Notes: generated from the letters alone by a model not told the origin. Positions 15,322-24,056 are shown, numbered from the stretch's first letter. The stretch is 31,454 bases of DNA from JAVKSL01 sp039583695 (GCA_039583695.1 JAVKSL010000031.1:1-31454); one strand, 5' to 3'. Numbers and translations: made by a program.

Positions 15322-16001
15322 GATCCGCCCCGATGCTGGCGCTGCTCCTGGCCGCGGCCTCCACATCACTTCTGTCCGTTCTGAAGTACGTCTTGCTGGT
15401 TCTACTGTGGCTGTTCTTTCTCCTGGTGCTGCGGGGCGTGCTCACCGAGGTACGACGACCGCTGGAGACCGACTCCACGCTGCCGGCCAAACCCGGATCG
15501 GGCGCCTCCCGGTTGGCCGGGAGCATGCGCCCCAGCGCGGCGCGCCCAGACCCGTTCCGGCCTCCGGACCCCGCCCGACCCTTGGCCCGCTTCAGCCCTC
15601 CATCGGCCCTCCCCCACCCGGTTCCGGGCCCCTCCGATCCGCGCCCGGCCCCGGCCACGGCTTCGAGCCCGCGCCCCTTCGACCCTGCGCGCTTCGACCC
15701 ATCTCCGTGGGTCGCCGGCCTGACGGTGCGCGAGCCACCCAGGAGCGCTGGGCTCAACTTTTTGCTCGGTGACGAAGCAATACTGGGCAGGTCTGCCAGC
15801 TCAACAGTCGCCCTGCCCGAGGACAGCTTCATCTCCAGCACCCACGCCAGGGTCTGGCGCCAGGCCGGTCAGGTGATGGTCGAGGACCTCGGCTCGACCA
15901 ACGGAACCTTTGTCAACGGAAACCGCCTGACCGCCCCCACCGCCCTCAACCCCGGGGACCAGCTCCAAGTAGGCAAGACCGTCCTCGAGGCAACCCGATG
16001 A
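15318..16001 (+). CDS. fhaB: FhaB: membrane-anchored FHA protein
   Basis: 227 residues. One membrane helix near 15-40 (KYVLLVLLWLFFLLVLRGV), a proline-rich linker to about 140, and a C-terminal FHA domain with ILGRSASS, FISSTHARV and STNGTFVNG. FhaB (FipA in Mycobacterium) docks phosphothreonine signals near the divisome. It overlaps fhaA by four bases and pstP by four (15998-16001), so expression should be coupled. Confidence 0.92.
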   Translation: MRSAPMLALLLAAASTSLLSVLKYVLLVLLWLFFLLVLRGVLTEVRRPLETDSTLPAKPGSGASRLAGSMRPSAARPDPFRPPDPARPLARFSPPSALPHPVPGPSDPRPAPATASSPRPFDPARFDPSPWVAGLTVREPPRSAGLNFLLGDEAILGRSASSTVALPEDSFISSTHARVWRQAGQVMVEDLGSTNGTFVNGNRLTAPTALNPGDQLQVGKTVLEATR

Positions 16002-16771
16002 TCCAGCTTCGCTCCGGCTCAGCCACCGACGTTGGAAGGGTCCGTCAAGTCAACCAGGACCGGGCCCTTGAAGGACGCGTCTTGTTCGGAGTGGCGGACG
16101 GGATGGGCGGCCACGTGGGAGGAGAGGTAGCCGCCCGCACTGCTGTCCAGGCGCTGCGCGACAGCTTCGACCAGGTCCAGGGGGCACCAACGATCAGCGA
16201 CCTGGTGAGTGCCGTCGGGGCCGCCAACCTCGCCGTGTGGAACAGGGCTCGTACCGACACGAGTCTCCGAGGCATGGGTACCACGCTCACAGCGATGGCC
16301 TTGGTCACCGAAGCCGACGTGGACGAGATCGCCCTGGTGAATGTGGGTGACTCACGCGCCTACCGGCTTCGTGGGGATACGTTTGCCCAGCTCACCTCGG
16401 ACCACACGCTCGTCGAGGAGATGGTGCGGACCGGCGAGCTGAGCGCCAGCGACGCTGCATCCCATCCCAGGCGACACGTCCTTACCCGGGCGCTGGGGAT
16501 CGAGCCCGATGTGGAGGTGGACGCCTGGCTGGTGCGCCCCCTCGCCGGTGATCGCCTCCTTTTGTGTAGCGACGGGCTCATAAACGAGGTCCCCGACACC
16601 TCCATCGCCGAAGTGCTGGGAGCGATGGCCGACCCGGCAGACGCAGCCCAAGAGCTGGTGCGAATGGCGGTCGAGCACGGAGGCAGCGACAACGTCACGG
16701 TGGTGGTGATCGACGTGGAGGAGCATGACGACCGGCTCGATGGGGCGGCCACGAGCCTCGGCAGGACCTGA
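15998..16771 (+). CDS. pstP: PstP: PP2C-type Ser/Thr protein phosphatase
   Basis: 257 residues. The PP2C catalytic motifs are in order: SATDVGRVRQVNQDR, FGVADGMGGH, GMGTTLTAM, NVGDSRAY, TSDHTLVEEM, LLLCSDGL, and GGSDNVTVVVID. The metal-binding aspartates in DGMGG, SDG and SDN are present. It would reverse phosphorylation by the kinase PknB downstream. The extracellular part and membrane helix seen in mycobacterial PstP are absent (those run to ~500 residues), so this version looks cytoplasmic. Its TGA overlaps the pbpA ATG by one base. Confidence 0.94.
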   Translation: MIQLRSGSATDVGRVRQVNQDRALEGRVLFGVADGMGGHVGGEVAARTAVQALRDSFDQVQGAPTISDLVSAVGAANLAVWNRARTDTSLRGMGTTLTAMALVTEADVDEIALVNVGDSRAYRLRGDTFAQLTSDHTLVEEMVRTGELSASDAASHPRRHVLTRALGIEPDVEVDAWLVRPLAGDRLLLCSDGLINEVPDTSIAEVLGAMADPADAAQELVRMAVEHGGSDNVTVVVIDVEEHDDRLDGAATSLGRT

Positions 16772-18213
16772 TGGACCGCCAGATCCGGATCTTCGGAGTA
16801 GTCGTGGTGATCGGCTTCTTCCTCTTGTTCCTTCAGCTCAACAACCTCCAAGTTCGCCAGGCGAGCGCTCTCGCCAACGATCCGGGGAACTCCAGGGCCC
16901 TCACCCAGAAGCTCGCCAGCCCGAGAGGCGAGATCCTTGCCGCAAACGGCACGCTCCTGGCCAAGTCCGTCCCCTCCGACGATGTGTACAAATACCAGCG
17001 GGTCTATCCACAGGGATCGCTCTACTCCGAGATCACCGGATACTTCTCCATCATCTACGGCAGCGACGGCGTCGAGAAGAGCTACAACAAGTACCTGTCC
17101 GCCTCCAGGTCGATCACCCACCTGTCCGACTTGCTCGCCCCCGAGCTCTCGAAGCTGGACAACGTGACGCTCACCGTGGAGCCCAGCCTCCAGCAGGTCG
17201 CCGCTAATGCTCTCGGGGCCAACGTCGGGTCCGTCGTTGCCATTGACCCGGCTACCGGCGCCATCCTCGCCATGTACTCCAACCCGGCTTTCAATCCGAC
17301 TCCCCTGGCGTCACATGACGCGGCCACCGCCAAGGCAGCTTGGACCGCCGACAACGCCAGCGCCATGCCACTGCTGGACCGGGCCTTCCGCCGGAGCTAC
17401 GCGCCCGGGTCCACCTTCAAGGTGGTCACCTCATCTGGGGTCTACGACCACGACCCGGCTCTGGCCACCAAGAGCTACCCGGTAGCCACCCAGATCACGC
17501 TCCCCGACACCACCCATACCCTGCACAACTACGACTACGAAGCGTGTGGGGGAATGCTGCCCAAGCTGTTCCAGGTCTCCTGCGACACTGGCTTTGCCCA
17601 GCTCGGCATCAGCCTTGGCGCGCGGAACCTGGCCACCGAGGCAAAAGCGTTTGGCTTCAACCGGGCTCCCCCGCTGGACCTGCCCAGCCCGGCGCAGTCC
17701 AGCTTCCCCCCTGCCTCCAGCTTCGCCCAAAACCTGCCGGAGCTGGCGTACTCCGCGATCGGCCAGGAGAACGTGTCGGCCACCCCCCTCGAGATGGCGA
17801 TGGTGGTGAGCGCCATCGCCGACGGTGGGACCATCATGACCCCTCACGTCATGTCCGAGGTGACCAACAAGGCCGGCGTGGTCACCACCTACTCCCCCCA
17901 CCCCTGGCTGCAAGCCACGTCCGCTTCGACTGCCAGCCTGGTGCGCGCCGACATGGTGGGCGTGGTGAACGGGGGAACCGCCTCCAACATCGCCCTACCC
18001 GGCATCACCGTGGCGGCCAAGACGGGCACGGCTGAGGTGGGAACCAACAGCGGGCCGACCGACGACTGGATGGTCGCCTTCGGCCCGGCGGGACCGGGCC
18101 AGACCCCCACCATCGCGGTGGCGGTCGTCCGCCCCAGCCAGGCGTCCAGCGCTACGGGGTCCTCAGAGGCGGGACCAGTCATGAAAGCCTTCCTTGCTGC
18201 GGCCCTGGGATGA
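16771..18213 (+). CDS. pbpA: PbpA: class B penicillin-binding protein
   Basis: 480 residues. A single N-terminal membrane helix (about 7-25) anchors it, a PBP dimer-like region with SPRGEILAANGTLLAKS follows, and the transpeptidase domain contains S-T-F-K (S214-K217) and K-T-G-T (K417). The enzyme cross-links peptidoglycan. The second motif reads S-C-D (270-272) where S-x-N is usual. It begins on the last base of pstP; in many actinobacteria rodA would stand between them, and none does here. Confidence 0.92.
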   Translation: MDRQIRIFGVVVVIGFFLLFLQLNNLQVRQASALANDPGNSRALTQKLASPRGEILAANGTLLAKSVPSDDVYKYQRVYPQGSLYSEITGYFSIIYGSDGVEKSYNKYLSASRSITHLSDLLAPELSKLDNVTLTVEPSLQQVAANALGANVGSVVAIDPATGAILAMYSNPAFNPTPLASHDAATAKAAWTADNASAMPLLDRAFRRSYAPGSTFKVVTSSGVYDHDPALATKSYPVATQITLPDTTHTLHNYDYEACGGMLPKLFQVSCDTGFAQLGISLGARNLATEAKAFGFNRAPPLDLPSPAQSSFPPASSFAQNLPELAYSAIGQENVSATPLEMAMVVSAIADGGTIMTPHVMSEVTNKAGVVTTYSPHPWLQATSASTASLVRADMVGVVNGGTASNIALPGITVAAKTGTAEVGTNSGPTDDWMVAFGPAGPGQTPTIAVAVVRPSQASSATGSSEAGPVMKAFLAAALG

Positions 18214-18319
18214 ACATGAATTCTTTGGGCAAAATTTGCACCGCTGCTCCAACCACCCGTGCCCACGCGACAATGTGCGCGCCGCTCCCGGGTGTCGTGA
18301 ACCGCCAGGCCCACTCGCG

Positions 18320-18325
18320 TAGGAT
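18320..18325 (+). promoter_or_regulatory. -10 box TAGGAT for pknB
   Basis: TAGGAT is 9 bases before ATG 18335, in the 121-base gap after pbpA. The gap also holds an AT-rich stretch (18218-18240). pknB can be expressed alone. Confidence 0.5.
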
Positions 18326-18334
18326 TGTGGAACG

Positions 18335-20320
18335 ATGAGCTCCAACGAACCGCCCGCGGTCTACAACGGCCGCTACGAGCTGGTGAGACTGGTGGCCCGC
18401 GGTGGCATGGCTGAGGTGTATCTCGCCCGCGACCTGCTACTGGACCGACCAGTCGCCCTGAAGGTCCTGTTCCCCGAGCTCTCGGTGGACCGCACCTTCG
18501 TGGCCCGGTTCCGGCGGGAGGCCCAGGCGGCAGCCAACCTGAGCCACCCGAACATCGTGCCCATCTACGACTGGGGCGAGTCGGATCGGACCTATTTCAT
18601 CGTGATGGAGTACATCGACGGGCGGCCACTGTCGAACCTCCTGCGATCCGATGGCCCAATGCCCGCCGGGCAGGCTGCCGCCGTAGGAGCCGAGGTCGCC
18701 GCGGCCCTCGGATATGCGCACCGTCAGGGAGTGATCCACCGCGACGTGAAACCGGGCAACGTGCTCATCGCCAAGGACGGCACGGTGAAGGTGGCCGACT
18801 TCGGGATCGCCCGGGCCAAGGCCGACGAAAGCCTCACCCAGACGGGAGCGGTGATGGGCACCGCCACCTACTTCTCGCCCGAGCAGGCTCAAGGCGAGAA
18901 TGTCGACTCGCGCAGCGACGTGTACTCCCTTGGGGTCGTCCTTTACGAGGCGGTGTCGGGTAGGCCCCCCTTCAGCGGAGATAACCCGCTGGCGATTGCC
19001 TACAAGCACGTGCGTGAGGAGCCAGCCAGGCTCACTGGGCTCGATCCCGAGGTGTCTGAGGCCTTCGAGGCGATCGTCTTCCACGCGCTGGCCAAGGACC
19101 CTGCTCAGCGCTACCAGACAGCTGAGCAGCTAAGGGCCGACCTCTTGCGCTTCCAGTACGGCCGGAGGGTGGAGGCCCCAGGGCTGGCCCCGATATCTGG
19201 CTTCGCCGCCACCGAGATCATCGACGCCGGGCCCGCTCGGGCCGGGGATGGCGAATGGAGCGCCGGGGCCGTGGGTGCGGGTGCGGCCGGGGCAGGCGAG
19301 TGGGGCGCCGGGGGCGCTGATCCCGCTGGGCGCGCAGAGGGTCCGGTTACCACCGTCCTGGCACCTGTCGACGAGCGGGCTCAGCCCACTGTCTCTAACC
19401 CAAGAGTCCTACCGGACCCTGCCTCCGACCCGCGCTACGGCCGCGATGTGCCCTACTACCCCGACCAGGTCCTAGAGCGCCACCCTCGCACCGGCATATG
19501 GGCGCTGCTGTTCGTGGTGCTTCTGATTGCCGTGGCGGTGGTCGTCTACCTGATCCTCCACAGCACGGGGCTCCTGTCCAAGCACCACACCGCCACGTCC
19601 ACCACAGTCCCGTCTGCGAGCGTCCCGTCGGTGCTAAACGAGCAGTACTCCGCGGCCAAGGCCCAGCTCAAAAAAGCTGGGTTCCACGTCAGTGAGACCA
19701 TGACCAAAACCTCCCAGGCGGTGGCCGGGATTGTCACCGCCCAGAGCGCCACCGGCACGGCGCCAAAGGGCTCCACGATCACCCTCACAGTCTCGTCCGG
19801 CCCGGCAACAGTGCAGGTCCCCGATGTGCGGGGCGACAACGCGGCGCAAGCCGGTGCGCTGATCCAAAAGGACATGCTTGTCGTCGGCTCCACGACCTCG
19901 CAGCCTTCGGCGACCGTGCAAGCAGGCGAGGTGATCAGCACCAGCCCGGCGGCCAACACGCCGGTCGCTCCCAACTCTCCCGTCAACCTGACGGTCTCCA
20001 GCGGCCAGCCCACTGCTCTGGTCCCACCGGTGGTCGGCGACCTGGCCAGCACTGCGGAGCAGATACTGACCAGTGACGGATTCAAGGTGGCCCCCCTGTC
20101 GTCCGCCCAGCTGAACGAGTACGTGCTAACTCAGACACCCAGTGCGAGCACCACCCAACCACAGGGCACCACCATCACCCTCACAGTGTCCGCCGCCACC
20201 ACCACCACCATCCCCAACACGTCCACCACCTCCCCGACCACCACCACGACCACGTTGCCGACCACCGGGACGACCACCTCAGGAGGCGGCGGGGGTCTCC
20301 TGGGTCTCCTGGGGGGCTGA
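18335..20320 (+). CDS. pknB: PknB: Ser/Thr kinase with PASTA domains
   Basis: 661 residues. The kinase domain (about 14-270) has a glycine loop (ARGGMAEVYLARD), VALK lysine (K43), HRD (R136, D137), DFG (D155) and SPEQ. TQT at 168-170 matches the activation-loop threonines of mycobacterial PknB. After a variable Ala/Gly-rich stretch comes one membrane helix (about 387-410), then three PASTA repeats (starting SVPSVLNEQY, VQVPDVRGDN, VPPVVGDLAS) that bind muropeptide, and a Thr-rich tail. PASTA number is lower than four in Mycobacterium. It regulates cell wall and division with PstP and FhaA/B; pknA is not present here. Confidence 0.95.
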   Translation: MSSNEPPAVYNGRYELVRLVARGGMAEVYLARDLLLDRPVALKVLFPELSVDRTFVARFRREAQAAANLSHPNIVPIYDWGESDRTYFIVMEYIDGRPLSNLLRSDGPMPAGQAAAVGAEVAAALGYAHRQGVIHRDVKPGNVLIAKDGTVKVADFGIARAKADESLTQTGAVMGTATYFSPEQAQGENVDSRSDVYSLGVVLYEAVSGRPPFSGDNPLAIAYKHVREEPARLTGLDPEVSEAFEAIVFHALAKDPAQRYQTAEQLRADLLRFQYGRRVEAPGLAPISGFAATEIIDAGPARAGDGEWSAGAVGAGAAGAGEWGAGGADPAGRAEGPVTTVLAPVDERAQPTVSNPRVLPDPASDPRYGRDVPYYPDQVLERHPRTGIWALLFVVLLIAVAVVVYLILHSTGLLSKHHTATSTTVPSASVPSVLNEQYSAAKAQLKKAGFHVSETMTKTSQAVAGIVTAQSATGTAPKGSTITLTVSSGPATVQVPDVRGDNAAQAGALIQKDMLVVGSTTSQPSATVQAGEVISTSPAANTPVAPNSPVNLTVSSGQPTALVPPVVGDLASTAEQILTSDGFKVAPLSSAQLNEYVLTQTPSASTTQPQGTTITLTVSAATTTTIPNTSTTSPTTTTTTLPTTGTTTSGGGGGLLGLLGG

Positions 20321-20321
20321 C

Positions 20322-20912
20322 TCAGCAGGTGCTGGCCAGCTGACGGAGCCAGCTGGCCAGCATCAGCGGACCGACAGTCGTGAGGATCGACTCGGGGTGA
20401 AACTGCACCCCTTCGATCGGCAGCTCCCGATGCCGCATCGCCATCACCAAACCGTCAGCCGTCTCGGCGGTGATCTCCAGCTCGGTCGGTATCGAGTCGC
20501 GCTTGACCACCAGCGAGTGGTAACGGGTCGCCTCGAAGGGGTTCTCGAGGCCCGCCAGCACGCCCACCCCATGGTGGTAGATGGCCGAGGTCTTGCCATG
20601 CACCACCTCCGGCGCCCTCACCACCGTTGCTCCAAATACCCTCCCGATGCACTGATGCCCTAGGCAAACCCCGAGAGTGGGCACGGTGCGGCCGAGCTCG
20701 GCGATCATCGCCATGCTCACCCCCGCATCTTCGGGCTGGCCTGGACCGGGCGATACGATCAGGGCGTCGGGCGCAAGGTCTATTGCCTCGGCCACCGAGA
20801 TGGCGTCGTTGCGACGGACGATCAGCTCGGCGCCCAGCTCCCCCAGCTCTTGTACCAGGTTCCAGGTGAACGAGTCGTAGTTGTCGATAACCAGCACGCG
20901 CCGACCAGGCAT
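20322..20912 (-). CDS. pabA: glutamine amidotransferase, anthranilate/ADC synthase component II
   Basis: 196 residues. VLVIDNYDSFTWNLVQELGE opens the class I glutamine amidotransferase fold; the catalytic Cys is in GVCLGHQ, and the His and Glu are in GVQFHPES. It releases ammonia from glutamine for anthranilate (TrpG) or aminodeoxychorismate (PabA) synthase; no component I gene is nearby, so it may serve both. Its position by crgA and pknB is conserved in mycobacteria (annotated trpG there). ATG 20912 follows TATGGT by 7 bases; an upstream ATG at 20924 adds four residues. The gene converges on pknB with 1 base between stops. Confidence 0.9.
   Translation of the reverse strand: MPGRRVLVIDNYDSFTWNLVQELGELGAELIVRRNDAISVAEAIDLAPDALIVSPGPGQPEDAGVSMAMIAELGRTVPTLGVCLGHQCIGRVFGATVVRAPEVVHGKTSAIYHHGVGVLAGLENPFEATRYHSLVVKRDSIPTELEITAETADGLVMAMRHRELPIEGVQFHPESILTTVGPLMLASWLRQLASTC
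20330..20362. terminator. hairpin at pknB/pabA convergent end
   Basis: TGCTGGCCAGCT (20330-20341) and AGCTGGCCAGCA (20351-20362) form a perfect 12-bp stem with a 9-base loop. It lies inside the last codons of the minus-strand gene and just past the pknB stop. No T-tract follows, so it may be a bidirectional stem without classical intrinsic termination. Confidence 0.4.
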
Positions 20913-20919
20913 TGACCCG

Positions 20920-20925
20920 ACCATA
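20920..20925 (-). promoter_or_regulatory. -10 box TATGGT for pabA
   Basis: TATGGT lies 7 bases before ATG 20912 on the minus strand; crgA's box is on the other strand ~16 bases away. Confidence 0.45.
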
Positions 20926-20940
20926 GCGCCAGCTTTGGAC

Positions 20941-20946
20941 TATCCT
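20941..20946 (+). promoter_or_regulatory. -10 box TATCCT for crgA
   Basis: TATCCT is 9 bases before ATG 20956, with no ribosome binding site. Confidence 0.5.
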
Positions 20947-20955
20947 CGGTGGGCG

Positions 20956-21354
20956 ATGACCAGGCCGGCACCCTCGGGGACCAAGCGGCCCCGCTCGGCG
21001 CGGGCCAAGGGTCCGACCCCGAGGGGCACCAGCCCCAAGGCAGCGGCACGCTCCGGCGGCCCGGCACCCAAGGCTAGGGCCGCCGGACGCTTCACCCCCA
21101 AGGCCACCAAGGCCCCCAAGGCCGAAGCTCCACCGCCGGTGAGCAGCGGTCGCTATACCCCGCCGATACCCCGCAACAAGCGGTCCAGTCCCCCGTGGGT
21201 CCCAGTGCTCATGCTGAGCCTGTTGATCCTCGGGGCCCTCGTGATAGTGCTGGACTACCTGGGCATCCTTCCTTTCGGCACGTCCTCGTGGTATCTACTG
21301 GTGGGCCTGGTGCTGGTGGCTCTGGGATTTGGGGTGGCCACCCAGTACAGGTAG
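20956..21354 (+). CDS. crgA: CrgA: cell-division membrane protein
   Basis: 132 residues from ATG 20956. The first ~75 are Lys/Ala/Pro-rich and disordered, then GRYTPPIPRNKRSSPPWVP, two membrane helices (about 80-98 and 108-127) and the ending FGVATQYR match the UPF0233/CrgA family. CrgA links FtsI, FtsQ and Wag31 in actinobacterial division. The long basic tail is an extension relative to the ~90-residue mycobacterial protein. The gene is divergent from pabA, as in mycobacteria. This placement and the W/P signature make the call sound. Confidence 0.85.
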   Translation: MTRPAPSGTKRPRSARAKGPTPRGTSPKAAARSGGPAPKARAAGRFTPKATKAPKAEAPPPVSSGRYTPPIPRNKRSSPPWVPVLMLSLLILGALVIVLDYLGILPFGTSSWYLLVGLVLVALGFGVATQYR

Positions 21355-21415
21355 TTGTCGGGTCTTGAGAGGGCACGGCGGTTGTGTAGCACAGGGTTAA
21401 TTTTTCCGCCCCTGA

Positions 21416-21421
21416 TAGCCT
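21416..21421 (+). promoter_or_regulatory. -10 box TAGCCT for rlmN
   Basis: TAGCCT ends 7 bases before GTG 21429. Confidence 0.4.
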
Positions 21422-21428
21422 GGCGCCG

Positions 21429-22478
21429 GTGAGCCGTTACGACCTGTCTCGTGAGGGCTTGGCCGAGCTGCTGGCCGGGGAGCCCCCTTACCGGGCCAGG
21501 CAGGTTTGGGACGGGCTGTACCGCCGCTTCGCCGGGCCGGGCGAGCTGGACGAGTTGCCGGCGGCGATGCGTGAGCGCCTGGCTGCCGAGCCCGCGCTGA
21601 CGCCAGCGCTGCAGGTGATCAACGAGTCAGTGGCTGACGCTGGCCAGACTCGCAAATGGGCCTGGGCGTGTCATGACGGTACCGTGGTGGAGACGGTGCT
21701 GATGTGCTACCCCGACCGGGCCACGGTGTGCGTGTCCAGCCAGGCTGGTTGCGCCATGGGCTGTGGATTCTGCGCCACCGGGCAGGTTGGATTCACCCGC
21801 CAGCTCTCGAGCGGTGAGATCGTGGAGCAAGTGGCCATGGCGGCCAGGGCTGCCCGGGAGACGTCGCGGCGCTTGTCGAACGTCGTGTTCATGGGCATGG
21901 GCGAGCCCATGGCCAACTACCCGCGGGTGTGGCGCGCCGTCGAGGCGATCCACGACGACGTGGGGATCGGCGCTCGTCAGATAACCTTGTCCACGGTCGG
22001 CCTGGTCCCCGGCATCCGGCGCCTGTCGGGCGAGAGGCTTGCCGTGGGCCTGGCGGTGTCGCTCCACGCGGCCAACGACACCCTGCGGGACCGCTTGGTG
22101 CCGATCAACCGCCGCTGGCCGATCGCCGCGCTGGTGGCGGCGTGTCGCGACTACGTCGAGGCGACCGGACGGCGGCTGTCATTCGAGTGGGCGCTCATCG
22201 ACAGGGTGAACGACCGGCGCAGTGATGCGGCCGAGCTGGCCGAGCTGGCCTTTGGCCTGCGAGCGCACGTGAACTTGATCCCCTTGAACCCGACCCCTGG
22301 ATGGCCGACCCGTGGCACCCCGCCCGAGGGTGTCGACGCCTTTGCCGCCGAGCTGGCTGGGCGGGGGGTGAACGTAACCGTGCGACAGACGAGGGGACGC
22401 TCCATCGACGCCGCGTGCGGCCAGCTGGCGGCAGGCGTGGCCTCGGTGCGGGTGCCCCTGACACGAGGGTGCCCCTGA
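21429..22478 (+). CDS. rlmN: RlmN: 23S rRNA/tRNA adenine C2 methyltransferase
   Basis: 349 residues from GTG 21429. The radical-SAM cluster is C108-x3-C112-x2-C115 in SQAGCAMGCGFCATG, and the conserved catalytic Cys pair is completed by C330 in SIDAACGQL. FMGMGEPMANY and LAVSLHAAND are family motifs. It methylates A2503 of 23S rRNA and A37 of tRNAs. The final residues (RVPLTRGCP) are encoded by the first one and a half units of a 17-bp tandem repeat that reaches past the stop, so the C-terminus was probably reshaped by the repeat. Confidence 0.95.
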   Translation: MSRYDLSREGLAELLAGEPPYRARQVWDGLYRRFAGPGELDELPAAMRERLAAEPALTPALQVINESVADAGQTRKWAWACHDGTVVETVLMCYPDRATVCVSSQAGCAMGCGFCATGQVGFTRQLSSGEIVEQVAMAARAARETSRRLSNVVFMGMGEPMANYPRVWRAVEAIHDDVGIGARQITLSTVGLVPGIRRLSGERLAVGLAVSLHAANDTLRDRLVPINRRWPIAALVAACRDYVEATGRRLSFEWALIDRVNDRRSDAAELAELAFGLRAHVNLIPLNPTPGWPTRGTPPEGVDAFAAELAGRGVNVTVRQTRGRSIDAACGQLAAGVASVRVPLTRGCP

Positions 22479-22531
22479 CACGAGGGTGCCCCTGACACGA
22501 GGGTGCCCCTGACACGAGGGTGCCCCTGACG
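22451..22531. repeat. 17-bp tandem repeat, ~4.8 copies
   Basis: GGTGCCCCTGACACGAG is repeated exactly four times from 22451 to 22518, with a fifth partial unit to 22531. The rlmN stop (22476-22478) lies within the second unit. Because 17 is not a multiple of three, each added unit changes the reading frame. Confidence 0.95.
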
Positions 22532-22565
22532 CCCTCGCTGGCCCCCGACCTGGCAGACTAAGGCC

Positions 22566-22937
22566 ATGGCAATGAACGAGTACCGATGGTTCGACCGCAA
22601 CCAGCCCCAGACGCTCCAGTACGGGGTGATCATGCTGTACGTGAACGCGATCTTCCTGCTCATCTTCGGCATCATCGGAATCTCGTTCGCCTACCTCCTC
22701 GTCGGCATCGCCCTGGTCGTTTGCCAGATCGCCGGCGCCCTGGGGATCGCAAACGAGCGCAAGTGGGGATATGTCCTGGGAGTAGCCAGTGCGTTCGCGC
22801 TTCTGGCATACACGTTCTACATAATCTTTGTCCTCGTGGACACCGGCTACGTGCTGAACCTCATCTTCGACATCGCCGTCGTCTGCCTGCTCCTGCACCC
22901 CCAGAGCCGGGACTACCGCCGGATCTGGTTCAAGTAG
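22566..22937 (+). CDS. small four-helix membrane protein
   Basis: 123 residues (ATG 22566, or 22572, which would start MNEYRWF). Hydrophobic segments at about 20-36, 39-57, 68-89 and 93-111. The aromatic start and the end SRDYRRIWFK look like conserved edges of a family seen in other actinobacteria, but I cannot name it. The preceding gene is rlmN, separated by the tandem repeat. Confidence 0.75.
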   Translation: MAMNEYRWFDRNQPQTLQYGVIMLYVNAIFLLIFGIIGISFAYLLVGIALVVCQIAGALGIANERKWGYVLGVASAFALLAYTFYIIFVLVDTGYVLNLIFDIAVVCLLLHPQSRDYRRIWFK

Positions 22938-22951
22938 GCGCGGCGCCCGCC

Positions 22952-24007
22952 TCAGGTGCCGCGGCGGCGGCGCAGCGACGGGTCTGAGAGCGATGGGGGC
23001 GTGTAGCCCTGGTCGGAGCGCGACAGGGTGACGCCGGGAGGCACGATCTCGTCGATGCGGTCGAGCACGTCCGTCGTGAGCTTGACGTCGACGGCCCCGA
23101 GAGCTGCGTAGAGGTGCTCGGGCGTGCGTGGGCCCACGATCGGGGCCGTCACCGCGGGGTGCTGGAGCACGAAGGCCAGGGCCAGGTGGACCAGGGACAT
23201 CCCGGCTTGCTCGGCGAGGACCGCAAGGGCCTCGACGGCGTCCAGCTTGGCCTGGTTCTCAGGATCGGAAAGGTCGTAGCGAGCGGGCATGCGCTCGGCG
23301 CGGTGCGAGGTGGGCATGTCCACACCCTTGCGGTAGCGCCCGCTGAGCCAACCACCGGCCAGTGGGCTCCAGGGAATGACTCCCAGCCCGAAGCGTTGCG
23401 CGACAGGCAGCAGGTCCGCCTCGATGCCGCGAACCAGGATCGAGTAAGGCGGCTGCTCGGTGACAAAACGCCCCAGCGCCCGGCGCTCGGAGGCCCATTG
23501 CGCCTCGATCACCTCTTGCGCCGGGAAGGTCGAGGAGCCAAATGCTCGGATCTTGCCCTGACGTTGCAGGTCGGTGAGCGCAGAAAGCGTCTCTTCGATG
23601 TCGGTGTCCGGGTCGGGTCGGTGCACCTGGTAGAGATCGATCCAGTCGGTGCCGAGCCGGCGGAGGCTGCTCTCGACCTCCTGGACGATCCAGCGGCGCG
23701 AGTTGCCGCGATGATTCGGGTCGCCACCCACCTGGCCCATCGGGACGTCCATCTGGGCGTGGAACTTGGTGGCCAGGATCACCTTGTCGCGCCGGCCGTG
23801 AGCGAGGGCCTTGCCGACGATGATCTCCGACTCGCCCTGTGAGTACACGTCGGCCGTGTCGATGAAGTTGATACCTGCGTCGAGCGCTCGGTGGATGATC
23901 CCGACCGCCGCGTCGTGATCGGGCTCCCCCCAAGCGCCGAGCATCATGGCGCCCAAGCAGAGCTGGCTCACCTGCATGCCGCTCCGGCCGAGGCTGCGGT
24001 GCTCCAT
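22952..24007 (-). CDS. aldo/keto reductase
   Basis: 351 residues from ATG 24007. The (beta/alpha)8 fold is clear: MEHRSLGRSGMQVSQLCLGA, ALDAGINFIDTADVYSQGESE (catalytic Asp, Tyr), KVILATKFH (Lys), DWIDLYQVHRPDPDT (His), and GVIPWSPLAGGWLSGRY. The NADPH-site pattern GPRTPEHL is near the end. It reduces carbonyls using NADPH; the substrate is unknown, and these genes are commonly assigned to the AKR5/AKR11-type groups. The 120-residue upstream extension of the open frame has no conserved content, so the ATG next to TAAGAT (8 bases upstream) is chosen. Confidence 0.92.
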   Translation of the reverse strand: MEHRSLGRSGMQVSQLCLGAMMLGAWGEPDHDAAVGIIHRALDAGINFIDTADVYSQGESEIIVGKALAHGRRDKVILATKFHAQMDVPMGQVGGDPNHRGNSRRWIVQEVESSLRRLGTDWIDLYQVHRPDPDTDIEETLSALTDLQRQGKIRAFGSSTFPAQEVIEAQWASERRALGRFVTEQPPYSILVRGIEADLLPVAQRFGLGVIPWSPLAGGWLSGRYRKGVDMPTSHRAERMPARYDLSDPENQAKLDAVEALAVLAEQAGMSLVHLALAFVLQHPAVTAPIVGPRTPEHLYAALGAVDVKLTTDVLDRIDEIVPPGVTLSRSDQGYTPPSLSDPSLRRRRGT

Positions 24008-24015
24008 AGGGTCTG

Positions 24016-24021
24016 ATCTTA
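24016..24021 (-). promoter_or_regulatory. -10 box TAAGAT for aldo/keto reductase
   Basis: TAAGAT lies 8 bases before ATG 24007 on the minus strand. Confidence 0.5.
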
Positions 24022-24056
24022 GGTGACACCGACGGGCGGCGTCCCGACGCCAGGCG

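Noticed and set aside
22501..22540. CRISPR-like array at the 17-bp repeats
   Set aside because: Units are contiguous with no unique spacers.
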